Assembly (NCBI GenBank): GCA_022560025.1
Contig: JAFISE010000013.1
Coordinates: forward strand, 62,001 to 126,000
Length of the DNA: 64,000 nucleotides
Reading direction: 5' to 3'
Source: Stagonosporopsis chrysanthemi
Lineage: Eukaryota; Ascomycota; Dothideomycetes; Pleosporales; Didymellaceae
Part shown: positions 34,728 through 46,862 of the stretch, piece by piece
How the letters are laid out: the number at the start of each line of letters is the position of its first letter
Position numbering within the stretch: the first letter of the stretch is position 1
Program-made: the position numbers and the translations under genes
Notes under the pieces: generated by a model
Told to the model about the DNA's origin: nothing
The model's input: only the letters and a program-made list of their open reading frames with translations
The model's database searches: none

Positions 34728-35335
34728 ATGGTCAGTTTGGATTGCTATCGATCACGAGAACGATGCTGATGCCTCCAACAGTCCGCTCAAAACTCTGCGG
34801 GAATTCAGACGCTGCTTGACGTAAGCACCATAACCCACTTCCACCTGCACACAGCTCACATAGCACACAGGCAGAGCGCGAGGCGCAGAAGATTGTCCAA
34901 CAAGGTGAATCTACCTGCAATATTGTTTATGAAGCAATGACTAACAAACACTACAGCAAGAGAATGTAATACCCCCGCCAACCACCCGCATTGAGGCCAA
35001 TCTCTAATCGTCGAAGACCGCACGAAGCGAGTGAAGGACGCACGAAGCGAGGCGCAGAAGGAAATCGAAGACTACAAGAAAGAGAAGGAGGCAGAATACC
35101 AGAAGTTCGAGAAGGAGGTGAGCTCACCGCCTGCGAAGCACACCCTGGTCATGGAAGGCTAATGATACAACAGCACAGCTCTGGCAACAAGAAGGCAGAG
35201 GACGACGCAAAGGCGGACACAGACAAAAAGGTCAAGGAGGTCGAGGAGCTGGGCAAGAAGTCGGGCAGCAAGGTCGTCGAGCAGTTGATTACCGCCGTCA
35301 CGACCGCCGAACCCAAGCCTGCGCGTGCGAACTAG
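34728..35335 (+). CDS. VMA10: V-type ATPase subunit G (Vma10)
   Basis: Six exons: 34728-34730, 34782-34820, 34871-34904, 34957-34965, 35017-35117 and 35174-35335, giving 115 residues. Exon 1 is the ATG alone, and exon 4 is a 9-base microexon that supplies Arg-Glu plus flanking codon parts. The spliced product begins MSAQNSAGIQTLLDAEREAQ and continues IVQQAREYRTKRVKDARSE, the conserved start of V-ATPase G subunits. The rest is a charged helix ending PKPARAN. Subunit G pairs with E in the peripheral stalk of the vacuolar proton pump. All introns are GT-AG and phases close only with the microexon included. Confidence 0.93.
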
Positions 35336-35837
35336 TGAAGCACAACCACGCACATCAGACGAAAGATACACCTGCGCCGACCGCGATGGAACATTGTGGA
35401 TAGTCCACAGCAATGTGCCTAGAGAACGACGAGAAGTCCTGTATATGCCCATCGACCAACGGTGGTTTCGAAGACCTGAGCAATAGACGTCCCAAATTTG
35501 AGCGAACATTTTCAACGTTGATAACCCAGTATTTGTTGCTCCATGCAGTGTACCATCCTCAACCGCATTCCCACGTCTCTCTCCTTCATGTGTCTTTGCA
35601 CGAATGACCTATGGCCGACCCAAACAAGCTCGGCTGTGAGGATAATCTCAGCACAATCGAGTGCCCCTTAGAGAGCGCTATTAGACGTTCATAACTGCAC
35701 AATCAGTGTTGCATTTGCTCGGCTTTATGACTCACCCCATGTGGATTGCCTGTACATGTACAAGACCCCTGTGTTCTTACGTCACCGAGCTAAGTGACGC
35801 GCCCCAAGGTTTAGTTCTTTAAATCAAAACATCGACA
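35336..35837. other. Intergenic region
   Basis: 3' flank of VMA10 and promoter of the lipase gene. Nothing else is seen. Confidence 0.6.
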
Positions 35838-36931
35838 TTGCAATGCGCCGGCCCGATGTTACGAACTTGTACCCAAGCGACTATTCGCTCTCGTACTTCT
35901 TTTGCACCCGCAGCATGTTTATCAGCACAATTGCTGACTCGACGCCGGTTCACCAGCACGCCACGGCGCAAAGAAGACCCTCGGATTGAGTCTATGGGAA
36001 AAGAGATCATCGATGAGTTTGCAGTGATCCGCGAACAATATGGTGAGCTCGATGCCCATAATCTTTTGAACCCAGGCTCACATCACTATAGCTACACCGG
36101 TCGGTACGACACGTCAAAGACGACTCATTCCCTGACACACGCGCAGAAACACACGATCGTCCTCGCACATGGCCTCCTTGGTTTCAGCGAACTCCGACTC
36201 GCAGGCCAGTTTCTTCCTGGACTTAAATACTGGCGTGGTATCACGGAGGCCCTATCGGCTAAAGGAATCGAAGTCATAGTAGCTACCGTGCCGCCGAGTG
36301 GGAGCGTCGAAGCAAGAGCAGCAAAGCTGGCAGAGAGCATTGCGGCAAAAGCTAAGGGGAAGGAAGTCAACATCATAGCACACAGCATGGGAGGTCTCGA
36401 CTCGCGCTACATGATCAGCCAACTCAAACCGACTGACTTCAAAATCAAATCCCTGACCACCATCGCCACGCCGCACCGAGGTTCTTCGTTCGCCGATTAC
36501 ATGTTCGAGACAATTGGCCCTCGCCAGATCAAGAGGATATATACCGTCATAGAGTATTTTGGATTCGAGACCGGCGCGTTCTCTCAGCTCACGCTGAAGT
36601 ACATGCACGAGAGCTTCAATCCACGAACACCGGATATAAAGGATGTCAGGTACTTCTCGTACGGCGCGTCTTTGGAGCCTGCGCGCTGGTCTGTGTTTGC
36701 GCCCTCGCATGCCATTGTCAAGCGGGAAGAAGGGATTAACGACGGTCTTGTCAGGTATGTTTCTGCACCTTAGATATTGCGGCGTGACTGACCTCTGGCA
36801 ACAGCGTCTCATCGAGTCAATGGGGAGACTATAAGGGAACTTTGATGGGCGTCAGCCATCTGGATCTTATCAACTGGACCAACCGCATGAAATGGTGGCT
36901 CTGGGAGTTGACTGGAAGCAAACGAAAGTAA
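35838..36931 (+). CDS. Alpha/beta-hydrolase, triacylglycerol lipase-like, with mitochondrial-type leader
   Basis: Two exons, 35838-36754 and 36805-36931 (intron GTATGT..AACAG), giving 347 residues; a second Met at residue 7 is an alternative start. The first 45 residues are basic and lack acids until the RRKEDPR turn (RTCTQATIRSRTSF, LLTRRRFTSTPRRK), resembling a mitochondrial presequence. The hydrolase core starts with TIVLAHGLLGFSELRL (oxyanion region). The nucleophile elbow is IIAHSMGGLDSRYM, followed by TIATPHRGSSFADYM. A C-terminal His is expected in GVSHLDLINWTNR. This layout matches lipases of the bacterial lipase/PGAP1-like group. Whether it is truly mitochondrial is inference from the leader. 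Confidence 0.85.
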
Positions 36932-37849
36932 TTTTTGAGTTTTTTTTATTTTCTTTAAAAACGTTCCGTGCTAAAACGAAACAGTTTCAATGCCATTGCC
37001 CTGTACCTAGACATATGTGGTAAGTGGGTAGGGTGACTGCTGCTCTTCACAAGTACCATAGAAATGGCTGTGCTAACTGCGAGATCCAGATATGCTCGCG
37101 AAAGAGAAACTTTAGCTTCATAGCATCCCAACATGCAAACAGCAGATTTGTACATAATTCAAGACTACGATAGACGTTTGAAGACGATCCCACGAAGTCT
37201 GGTGCACGATCTGGGTCTCGCAAGTCCGCTCGAAGAGGCCTCTGCCTTTTGCAGAGATGCGCGACGCGGGGAGCGAGATGTCATGAAGAAGGAGCAGTCT
37301 TGATCTGCAGCAACCCAAGGCAAAGATGCGTCAGGCAGCGCAGAGCTCAGGCTATAGCACATACGACAGGGGCCTCACATCGATCAATAGTGCGTCTGTA
37401 GTTGTGGCTGTGCTCCGCACCATGCATGAATGAGAGCGGCACAGAGCTGGCCACTGCCGAAGTCGAATGTCAGCTATACAACCAACAGGAAATAGACGTG
37501 GTTGACGATGATTTGATGTTTGCTAAAAGTATGTGAAAGTTGACGCGCTTGACCCTAATGACGTAGCCAAGACTGCCCCTCCGCCAGGCTCCGAACTTTT
37601 GACATCTGTAGCATTTGCCTGCAGTAATACATAAAACACCGACGACACGCGTTTCTAGGGCTGTGCCGCGCTTCCCGTGGACCACCCTCAGCCGCCGAGC
37701 AATCCTGCACAGGCACGATACTTTTCTTTCCTTTGACATAAAGTGACATGTCACGCATCCCACAACAACATTGCGAATATCCGTTCACTTAATCTCCCAC
37801 GACGAAGCCTCCACTTCCATAGTGACACAAATACGATAATAACTCCAAG
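36932..37849. other. Intergenic region
   Basis: A T-rich stretch follows the lipase stop (36932-36960). Frames up to 97 codons lack recognisable domains. Confidence 0.6.
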
Positions 37850-39398
37850 ATGCTGGTGTCCATAGCGCTCGATCATCCGCACGAGCACTATACCAACCTC
37901 GACGTCATCCAGGGCAGAGTGTTCTTGCGCGTGCCCAATCCCACCAATGTCAGCAGCATCGTAGTGAAGCTTGAGGGCGAATCGAAGACAAGACTACTTG
38001 CACCAGTACATCCCAGCAGACCAGACAAGCAGCGGCCGGTCTTGGAAGTGCACAAAATTCTATACAAGACCCAAATTGTATGGCCGGCGAACATGACGCA
38101 GGACGACCTCCTCACAAACAACAAGACTGGCTTCACCATGAATGCTGGGAACTTTGAGTACCCTTTTCAGTTTAAAGTGAGTGACCTGTGAATCGATGCC
38201 ACGCTCCTGCTAACGTGAACAGATTCCGTTGAACACCTCCTGCCACGCCCAACAAACGACCGCGCCGATCTCGAATATCTCCTTCGCAAACACTATACCC
38301 GAGTTCGCAAAGGCTCCCACACAACACCTCAAATCCACATTACCACCGTCGCTGACCGGATTCCCTGGCGAGGCTGAGATTCGCTACTATGTGAAGGTGA
38401 CCGTAAATAGGCCATCACTGTTCAAGGAGAACCCAAGGGCAACCGCATTCTTTACATTGTTGCCAATTGAACCTCCAAGACCAGAGCGGCACGACGGCGA
38501 GGCATACGCGCGGAGACAGCACCAATTTCTTGAGAATGCACCAAGTGTAGCAGCAGGGAAGAAGCCTGGCCTGTTCGACAGGAAGAGTTCCTCGATGAGC
38601 GTGCCACCGTCGCCTACGTCTTCTGGTCCCCCGCCACGTGTAGCACTCGACGCTCGACTACCGAACCCGGCCATCGTTACTGCTAATCAGGACATTCCAT
38701 TGAGGTTGCTTATGAAGAACATGAGCACGCGCAGCAAAAATGTCTACTTGCAGATGCTCCAGATAGAACTCATTGCGTACACGAAGGTGCGTGCGCATGA
38801 CGTCTCTCGAACCGAGTCGAACAGCTGGATTATCTGCTCTTTCAGTAACATGGCTATACCATTGGGATCGCCGAATGACGCCCTGGAGACAGAGGTGCCA
38901 ATCAATTCAGAATACTGGTCAGGGAAACCGATTCCAAACACGGTCCCTCCAACCTTTCAAACGTGCAATCTTTCACGGTTCTACGAGCTAGAGGTGCGCG
39001 TGGGCATTGGTTACGGGTCCTACAAACCAGGAGAGGATCAGCTGATAGTCTTGCCACTGAGGCTGCCGGTCAAGGTCTACTCTGGCGTAGCCCCCCCTAA
39101 AGCATTGCTGGAGGCCGCATTGACGGGAGGGGCAGACAAGCCGGGAAGCCTCGGTGTACCAACGCCAGCGCAGCGACCGCACACGCCCACAACGCCAACT
39201 CACACAGGCTTTGGGGGGCCGAGCACGTCTCCGAACGCCACGTCAAGGCCGCAGAGCGACAGTTTCGAGGCGCCACCGCCCACTTATGAAGAAGCAGTCG
39301 GACAGGACTTGCCCCCGATCGACGGATATCGAGGGACTTACCAACCTCCTCCAGTGCCTGAGGGAGCACCGAGGTTCTCGGACGAGAAAAGGCGATGA
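37850..39398 (+). CDS. Arrestin-related trafficking adaptor
   Basis: Two exons, 37850-38176 and 38223-39398 (46-base intron, GTGAGT..GAACAG), giving 500 residues. The N-terminal arrestin sandwich is visible from the start (VIQGRVFLRVPNPTNVSSIVVKLEG, then FEYPFQFKIPLNTSC, with FPGEAEIRYYVKVTVNRP). The C-terminal arrestin part follows (NPAIVTANQDIPLRLLMKN, then LPLRLPVKVYSG). The tail is disordered and holds a PPPTYEEA motif, a PPxY-type ligand for Nedd4/Rsp5 ubiquitin ligases. Fungal members recruit the ligase to plasma-membrane permeases and trigger endocytosis. The specific cargo is unknown. Confidence 0.88.
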
Positions 39399-41380
39399 GG
39401 AGTCACACGATTGTGGACCAAGAGAGGAACTCATCTGACGACATAATGCGGGCAGCAAGATGCATCCACATCCACAATGAGACTGGGTAACCGTTGAAGG
39501 TGACGGAAGTGGATGTGGAGGAGCACTTCGGGCCGCAGCACAACGGTAGAACTATGTTTCTAACCAATCATTTAATCCCTCCATGGCCTTGCTGAGGCCA
39601 AATCAGGCATTTGAAACAAAACATTCATCTCCATGTTTCACGCGGGAAGCATTCGAAGACCAATCGTGAAATCGCGATCGAAGCTTCTAGGTCCTTTGCT
39701 ACCGGCCGAGTGATAGCCGGACATGGTACCATTGCTTTGACAGCACATCCATTCACTGTCTCCATCCAATGGATTCAGACCCACAGGCATGGCCTGGAAG
39801 TGGCCTGACTCGGCAATGGCACCTGCGCAGCGTGGCGAACCGGATCTGCGGAAACAGCCGGGAAGGATGACATGAGGTCTACTTGACGGCCCTCACACAA
39901 ACCACACTCGGGGCGTACGAGGCTGCTTTGTACAACGAGTTAGTCGCGTGCACATGAATACAAACAAATAAACAGTCCAAAGAGCCAACATGACCTGTCG
40001 GCAGAAAGACTGGTCACGAAGACAGTTCATGCATGTGCGGCATTTTTCGCAGCAGTGTCGGGCGGAAACTGGCAGAAGCCGTGGCCGGTATAAGTTATGC
40101 GTGTGGCCAAGACATGCACGATGCTGCTTGCCTGAAAAGATCCTGGAGTCGCTGCAGGTCGACAGGCTAGCAGTGGGGGGGGAGGCGAGTCAGGCGAGTG
40201 GATGTTGGGCTTGTTCCGGAAGGAGGCGGCCCAACATGGCGAGAGGTCGGTTGTTGTTGTGCTCGAGCAGGGCTCTGTTGTCCTTCTGTCATCTTCGATG
40301 CCGGGTCCCGTTGCTAGGGACTGCTTCCTTGATTTCTGAGTTGGAATTGACTGTGGGTGTAGACTAGGCTGGTAATGGTGTATCTCGAGCGAAGAGCGAC
40401 GGGAGCAAGGCCTCGCTTATCTTGCCAGGGAGATTTGTTGAAGCACGATGCAGAGAAGATCAGAGTTTGAGCAAGAATGTTTAAACTTGTCACTGTTTCG
40501 AAACGAGGGCAGCCGGCCATTATATGATGCTGTGGCGGACGGTGTGGGCACCACTGTCAAGCTGAGGTGCGGGACGTGCCTTGCGGCAACTTATCGATAG
40601 CTCTGTCGTGCGCACGTTCTCAAAGGCTGCACTCCAGACAGACGCAAGCACGCATACCAGCGCAGGAGCTGCAGACAGGCGCAAAATGTTTTTGTTTTGG
40701 CCCTCGAATCGCGACTCTCCATGGCAATGTCTCCAGTAGTGCAGGCGGGACTTGACGCGCCTTGCCACTGCTACACGCGACTTCGAGCGCTGACCGCCAG
40801 TCGTCTGCATCCAGCCACAAGATCCAAGAAGCTACTGCAGGCCTAATGCAAGAGCTGCATGCTTCGTCCCACGCCATCTTTCCTCCCATTCGCTGTAATC
40901 CATGAAATGTTTCAAGCCGGCTCCAGTCAGCAACCCCACTCCCCTCAACGGCCGAATCGTCGCGTCGAACACCATATGAACACGCTCTCCCACCGCGATA
41001 TGGTCGCGTTTTGCGCTCCATAAACTGGCCTCAAACAGAAGAGTCGGATTTCAAGACGGGATTCACTGCCTTCAGCACAGCATGTTTGACTCATACCTGC
41101 AGCTCACGTGCTATGCGGCCCGCATGTCGAGGATGCGGTAAATACTAGCTCCCCGATGGGTGCCCGGGTTCCTGAGGTCTCCACGATGCCCTGGAGGTTG
41201 ACCACATTCACCGACTTTTCATGCACTCCTGAATATTGACGATTCAGTCGACGGCTCGAGCTTCCCCGTCTCTTTGCGCTCCTCATATGACGACTTCCCA
41301 CTTGCAGTTCTCCACCAGACCGACACTCTGACGCAGCTTTCCCCCAGAATCTTGAATGCCACCCAATACACCTCCATCCA
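39399..41380. other. Intergenic region, 2 kb
   Basis: Frames up to about 133 codons on both strands, none recognisable. It probably contains the arrestin 3' end and the F-box promoter; a pyrimidine-rich leader lies at 41330-41380. Confidence 0.55.
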
Positions 41381-43060
41381 ATGTATTCCCAGCGCCAGGC
41401 GCCGCCGCAGCTGAAGCGCTCCTACTCGGGGGATAGCCAAAGCAGCTATGCCAGCCGTGCGACAACTGCTTCGAATGCCAGCTCGAAATTGCTTTTTGGT
41501 GAGATTCCACTATCGCCCACGACCACAGCAGACGGACGATGTAAGACGCCCTGGAGCAGCCTTATGCGGCAATGTGATTAACAGAGCGCAGCGGTGCGAT
41601 CTTATGGGTCAGTATGCAACCTTGTGCTGTCCACCAGCTCGGTCTTTCTCCGATTCTGGCTGAACGACAAATGTCGCGACAATATGCTGGAGCAAATGGA
41701 GACAGAGGATCTTGCCAATCTCCGCCTCGTTTGCCATGACATGTCGACACGCGCTGCGCCTTTCCTCTTCGATTCGGTCACCACTACCTTCAAATCTTCA
41801 ACCTTCACCAAACCCGCGCGCATCGAAGCGCTTTCCAGGATAGGACGCCACATTAAGACCTTTACCTTCCATATGCCACACTCTCCCGAAACCTTTCTAC
41901 CACCAGTCATCGACCCGGAGAATGGAGCTGAGCTGGACTTCGAATATGAGCCCCAGGTCCAGAACCCGCAAAACGGCCCAGCAAAAGACAAGACGCCAAA
42001 ATACGGCAGCTGGGAAATGCAAGACCTACTCGTCAAACAGTATCCACCTCTCTTTCACGCAGCGACAAATGTACCGTCTTTTGTTTCTGCATTCTCCGAG
42101 CTCATCAACCTCACCCACCTGAAGATCTCGTGCCCCGGCTCCAACAACCAAATCCGACACCGCCGAACTGTCGTCGATTACGCACTCATCTCAATCCGCA
42201 TCGCAGTTGAACGCGCGCCGCTGTTCAGCTTGACCGCCCTCTCAATGCACCCCATTCACGCTGGCGGACTTCTCTACCTTCACCCAATGCACGGATTTGG
42301 AAGCACACCATCCTCAGCCAGGCGCTGGACGCAGATCCGAAGGCTATCTATTTGCATGGAGTCGATCCCATTTGCTACCTCGTCCGGGAAAATGCGCGCA
42401 CAGTCAATCGAACACTTGCGCATTCTTCATGCCTACCTGCGAACGTTGTCACGTGGTGTTACGCGACTACATTTTCGGTGGAAGGGTGAGCGCGGCCCCT
42501 CGCCCCTATCATTGGACAAAGAACCCTGCATGCAGCCCGTTGAGGACGAGATGACACACCCTACTATGCGCGGCGAGGTCAAGGGCCTTAAGCCCCTCCG
42601 CTTCACCCGCCTTCGCTGCATGGAGCTCGAGAACGCCGTTATGGACTCGACTCAGATCTCGCACTTCATCGAAACACACCGCCGCACCCTCATGGACTTC
42701 AACTTCGAAGACGTCAAGCTTCGCGAGGGTAGTTGGGACGACGCGCTTCAGCCGCTTACCGTGATCACCGGCAGCGATCGCTGGAAGAAGACCCAAGAGG
42801 AGGTCATGGACGTTCCCATCATGCTATCACCAATCGATGCTGAGCCGCTTATCATGGGTCCTCTCCTGGAGGAAGTCGATGCAGCTATCGAAGATGCAAG
42901 CAAAGACCGTGGCGGTCACACGCTGTCACGGTGGCTCAGCAAGCCAAATCAGAAGCTGAAGAAGAGCCCTGCCATCGGTTCACCCAACCACAACAAGAAG
43001 GACAGTTTTTTTGACGCAGACCACATGAAGCGCTTTCTACGCATCTCATCGTGGAAATAG
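41381..43060 (+). CDS. F-box-like protein
   Basis: Proposed exons are 41381-41540 and 41592-43060 (51-base intron, GTAAGA..GCGCAG), giving 542 residues. The N-terminal 50 residues are Ser/Thr-rich and disordered. An F-box-like helix pair (NMLEQMETEDLANLRLVCHDMSTRAAPFLFDSVTTTF) follows at about residues 84-120. Then come leucine-rich-type segments (FSELINLTHLKISCPG, FSLTALSMHPIHAG, TQIRRLSICMESI, HLRILHAYLRTLSRGVTRLHF). Fungal F-box proteins are substrate receptors of SCF ubiquitin ligases. The exact 5' splice pattern before the F-box is uncertain, since the stretch just before it (SVRSYGSVCNLVLSTSSVFL) does not look like a normal F-box lead-in and may be partly intronic. Confidence 0.72.
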
Positions 43061-44342
43061 ACACCAACCCCCCGTTCACATGGGATGAGGCATTATGATG
43101 CGGGTCGGTGTCTTTGCTAACATTTCTACACGCACTAGCTGCGGCGTTGGTGGAGTACGAGAGGTATGCGGTCTAGTCACGTCAAGATAATCACGGTGAT
43201 ACCCAGGGTTTGGAATTGGAGTTCTCTCACGCGCCACGGATCAGGGCGGTGACGGTTGCGCTTGTTTGTGCGAGCCCACTGAGGTGCAAGTGCCAGCTTC
43301 CTCTGGCGAGCTGGTACACGACGCTTTGGCTCATTTTCTCATCACGGACCTTTTGTATCGCTCATTCGGTCCGTGTTGTGTCTCCTTTGTTTTGTGCTGC
43401 TTTTGTCGATAGACTTGACGACCGACTGGACCGACCTCTCTTTTGTCTTTGCCTTTCTCTTTCCGATATTGCAAAGAGCGTATCATAACGGCCTTCATGC
43501 TTGTACATGGCGTGTTCGGCACTCACGGCCTCTTTCACGAACATACTTATAAAAATCCTGTAGATATGATTACATGACTAGCATGCGTACGATCTTTCAA
43601 TGAACCTTTCCTTTGTCTTGCCTGCATAAGGTATAATGTGTTCGTCTTCGAGTGAAATGTGCTCCTCTTCCTTTGTAACCCTGGCGGCACCTAACGTTGG
43701 GGAGCTCATCTTCAGACTCGGATAGCTACAGACTGACAGACAGATGACCTGGACACTACGGGCTTGAGGCGTAGAGATATAGGCTATCATATTGTGCCCT
43801 GAGATGGGTGTTGCAAGCCTAATCTGCGGCTTGGACACCATAAGCCTGGTCCGGCGTGCGAAGTCGAATCAGTCATCCATGCGGCACCAGGCTCTTAAAG
43901 CCCGACAAACCTGAGGCCCGGACATAACGAGCCTGCGAAATTGTAATTTGACACGAAAGTAGAGATTGACGGGAAGTTCTCAGAATATTGAGTACCTTCC
44001 CGCTGAGAATGCGAACTTATGAGAATCGGAGACCCTTACGATTAGGAGTCTTAAGGGACTAAACAAGTCTGCTGTTTTACGGGGGGAAGGGCGGAGAGCA
44101 ACCAGCTGTCATGGCTTGAAAAGCGAGATGCAACAAAGAGGATTGGCTCTGAAAAGATGACATGGGTAGATAGAGGGGAGAACAAATGATCCATCCTAAA
44201 TGCATCTGTTGATGCTGGTGAGACGGGTGGTCTTCGAACATGGACCGACTCTTCAGTCTGCGTTCGACAGCGAATAAGATACAACACATTGGACGCCTCG
44301 TTTCGAGAGTATGAATTTGTGTGTACATCGGTCTGCTCGGGT
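43061..44342. other. Convergent intergenic region, 1.3 kb
   Basis: Between the F-box and SCP2 genes. Nothing recognisable. An in-frame read-through of the SCP2 second intron would extend to 44051 (see findings). Confidence 0.6.
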
Positions 44343-45005
44343 CTACAACTTGCTCTGGGGCGCCTGCGCCTGCGCCTTCTTAAGAATGGGATCCAGCTTT
44401 GTCGCCTCTGCATCCAGATTAGCATTCCATTTGCAAGCCCCCAGAAATCGTATGGCTTACTCATCACATCGCCTTTGACCTTCAGTTTCCCGCTCATGAA
44501 TAGCTTCTGCGCGTTCGCCTTGCCTGCGACCAGCTTCTGGAACTCGGCATCGTTGAGCACAAGCGTGACGGCGGGCTTCTTGCCCCCAGGCGCTACGCCG
44601 CGGCCAACAGTGCCTGTTTCCTTCAGGTCAATGTGCCATGACTCTTCTTTGCCATTATTCTTTAATGTAAAGGCGAAAATGGCGGCGCCGGACTTGATGG
44701 CGGCTTTGCGGTCGGCAGGCGAGGCGGATAGTGAGGCTTGGATTGCGTCGAATGCGGCGGAGGAGGGGAAATCGTCTGTAAAAGTGTTATTTAGGGACTC
44801 GTGCTCTGTGACGTGTGGTGTAGGCTATTCGTCTTATGAGAGGGTCGGGTAGGGAGGCGGGGTGCAGTATCGTCCAGCGCAAAGCTGGTGTATCAGATTG
44901 TATACAACAACGATGCGCAGGAGTTATTGCTATATGGCCATGTGGCCGTGTGTCTATCGTACAGGTGGTTTTCGGAGGACAGTACTTACCGAGTGCGAGA
45001 GGCAT
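44343..45005 (-). CDS. SCP2 sterol/lipid-transfer protein with peroxisomal SKL end
   Basis: Three exons: 45005-44990, 44775-44461 and 44407-44343, giving 131 residues. Exon 1 codes MPLAL. The SCP2 fold is visible in FAFTLKNNGKEESWHIDLKE, GKKPAVTLVLNDAEFQKLVAGK and LFMSGKLKVKGDVMKATKLDPIL. The last three residues are SKL, a canonical type-1 peroxisomal targeting signal. Length and layout match Candida POX18-like non-specific lipid-transfer proteins, which protect or feed peroxisomal beta-oxidation enzymes. The SKL end exists only after removal of the second intron (44408-44460, 53 bases). Intron 1 is long (214 bases). Confidence 0.93.
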
Positions 45006-45715
45006 GTTGGCGGTGTTGTGCTGAAGGGATAGTTGTGACTAAGTTTGGACTTCTGAGAGCTTAGAGCAGAGGATCATTGGGTGAAAAGGGACCGGGTTCG
45101 GAAATCTGGGGTATATGAACAGTTCAACCGCTCGGAAGCTTGTGACAATGATGATGTAGATCGAATCCGGGGTTGGCGCATGTGAATATGGGCCCAGGGA
45201 CACTAAGGTCGTGCCGAGGCATGCATGCATAGCACGTGGCCAGCATTTCACGTCGGTGTATCGAAGAAGGGAAGTCGTGTTGTTGCTTCTGCTCGAGTAT
45301 CGCAGTCTCAGACATCATCAACGTGGTAAGTCTTGCGAACTGCTGTCGTTCTAATCAAATTCACAGTTGAAGGTGCTGAGTGATGATGACCTTTCAACCC
45401 TGAGACTTGCAGACGCACAAGCGTACAACTTGCCCTCTACATCCCCGAGCAACGCGCCTACGCTCATCTATTGATCCTTTGCATCTATTCACACCAGTCA
45501 CTAGAATTGTCTGACATGAGGGCTTGACTTAGACAGTCAGAAGTACAGCAACGATCAGGATCCCGCCCCCTGCCTCCTACGTCACACGCTTACGGGCACT
45601 GTAGTTCCTCGTGAAGCGCGGGGCGACTTCTTATCAGCTGTGGCCATGCATGGAATTTTGCTATGCGATTCATCTCGAATACGAAGCGATTGTAACAAGC
45701 TTGCCTGGAACTTTG
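45006..45715. promoter_or_regulatory. Divergent intergenic region, SCP2/GNAT
   Basis: About 700 bases between start codons on opposite strands. It holds both promoters; nothing further is recognisable. Confidence 0.5.
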
Positions 45716-46504
45716 ATGAACATGTTACAATCCGTGATCCTTGGCCTGTGGCTCTCTCTTCTCCTTGTCCAACACCACATCGTGAATGGGGAGCAAGTGC
45801 CTATTGTCTCTCAAGCTCGACTCCGCAACGCCACTCTCGACGACGCGGACGCCATAGCAGAGATATTCATCGCCGCATTCGATCCGATGCCGGACTGGCA
45901 ATACATCTATTCCTTTCGTCACGAATATCCCAACGATCACAAAAGATGCTATCGAAGCGGTATCACACGCTTGCTATCAAAGACCGCCACGCACGCCGAA
46001 GTAATTGAAGGACCGCCAGGCAGCGATTTAGCAGCTGTAGCTGCAGCGGTTTGGGTGCAGGATGGTTCACAAGCGCGATTTGACATCTTCAAGCGCCTAA
46101 GTAAGCTTGAGGCGCGCTCGCGGGCGGCTCGAAACTGACATGAGCCAGGCGAGTGCATGTACAAAGCCATGAACATCACGCGCGCGTTTGATTACGAGAT
46201 CAAATTCAATGCTGCAAAACGGAAACATGTCGATGATGTGTTCGGTGCAAACCAACTCTATCTTCACCAGCTCGGTACACATCCAGATTACCAAGCCAAA
46301 GGTGCAGGCACTCAGCTTCTTCTCTCGGGGCTCGAGCATGGAAGAAAGGTCGAAGTGAATGTCTCGCTGATTGCACAGCCAACAGCCGAGTCCTTCTATC
46401 TTCATCGCGGGTTTAGAGAAGTGAACAATATCAGTATTGAGTCTGTTGATAGTGGTCAGGCTTTCGCGTACAATGTCATGGCGTACGAGTTTGGAAGGAA
46501 TTAG
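45716..46504 (+). CDS. GNAT-family acetyltransferase with signal-like N-terminus
   Basis: Two exons, 45716-46100 and 46149-46504 (48-base intron, GTAAGC..AGCCAG), giving 246 residues. The chosen start gives MNMLQSVILGLWLSLLLVQHHIVNGEQ, a signal peptide or anchor; upstream in-frame Met codons (to 45611) would lengthen it. The GNAT fold begins ARLRNATLDDADAIAEIFIAAF. The acetyl-CoA loop is QLGTHPDYQAKGAGTQLLLSG, and the final strand is AESFYLHRGFREVN. These small fungal GNATs usually lack a leader. Substrate is unknown. Confidence 0.82.
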
Positions 46505-46862
46505 AAGTTTTCCTCCAGTTTAGTGAAGGGTTTTCTATGAATCATCTCGCGGGTGCCGCGGCTCTCCAGAGGATTGCAGTAACAGTCTTGCCGTTGAGTG
46601 AAGGTCAGCACTGAATCTATACCTTTCAACTCCCACCTTCATGACTGGTTCGGTCACGCCTGAACAGCTCCATTGTTTCTCTAGTCGTGGTCAACAGCAT
46701 GCAAGTACAGATAAATTGACATATGCAACAAGTAGACAGCAAGCTGGCCATGGTAAAAAGTGGTGGGTGAGACACGTTGGATGATTTGGGAACTTGAATC
46801 AGAATTACATTGCTGAATCGCTCGTGGTAGAAACAACTAATTACGGACTTGCTGCTTCGTGC
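46505..46862. other. Intergenic region at left edge of the monooxygenase cluster
   Basis: Shared 3' flank of the GNAT and MFS genes. Nothing is seen. Confidence 0.6.
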
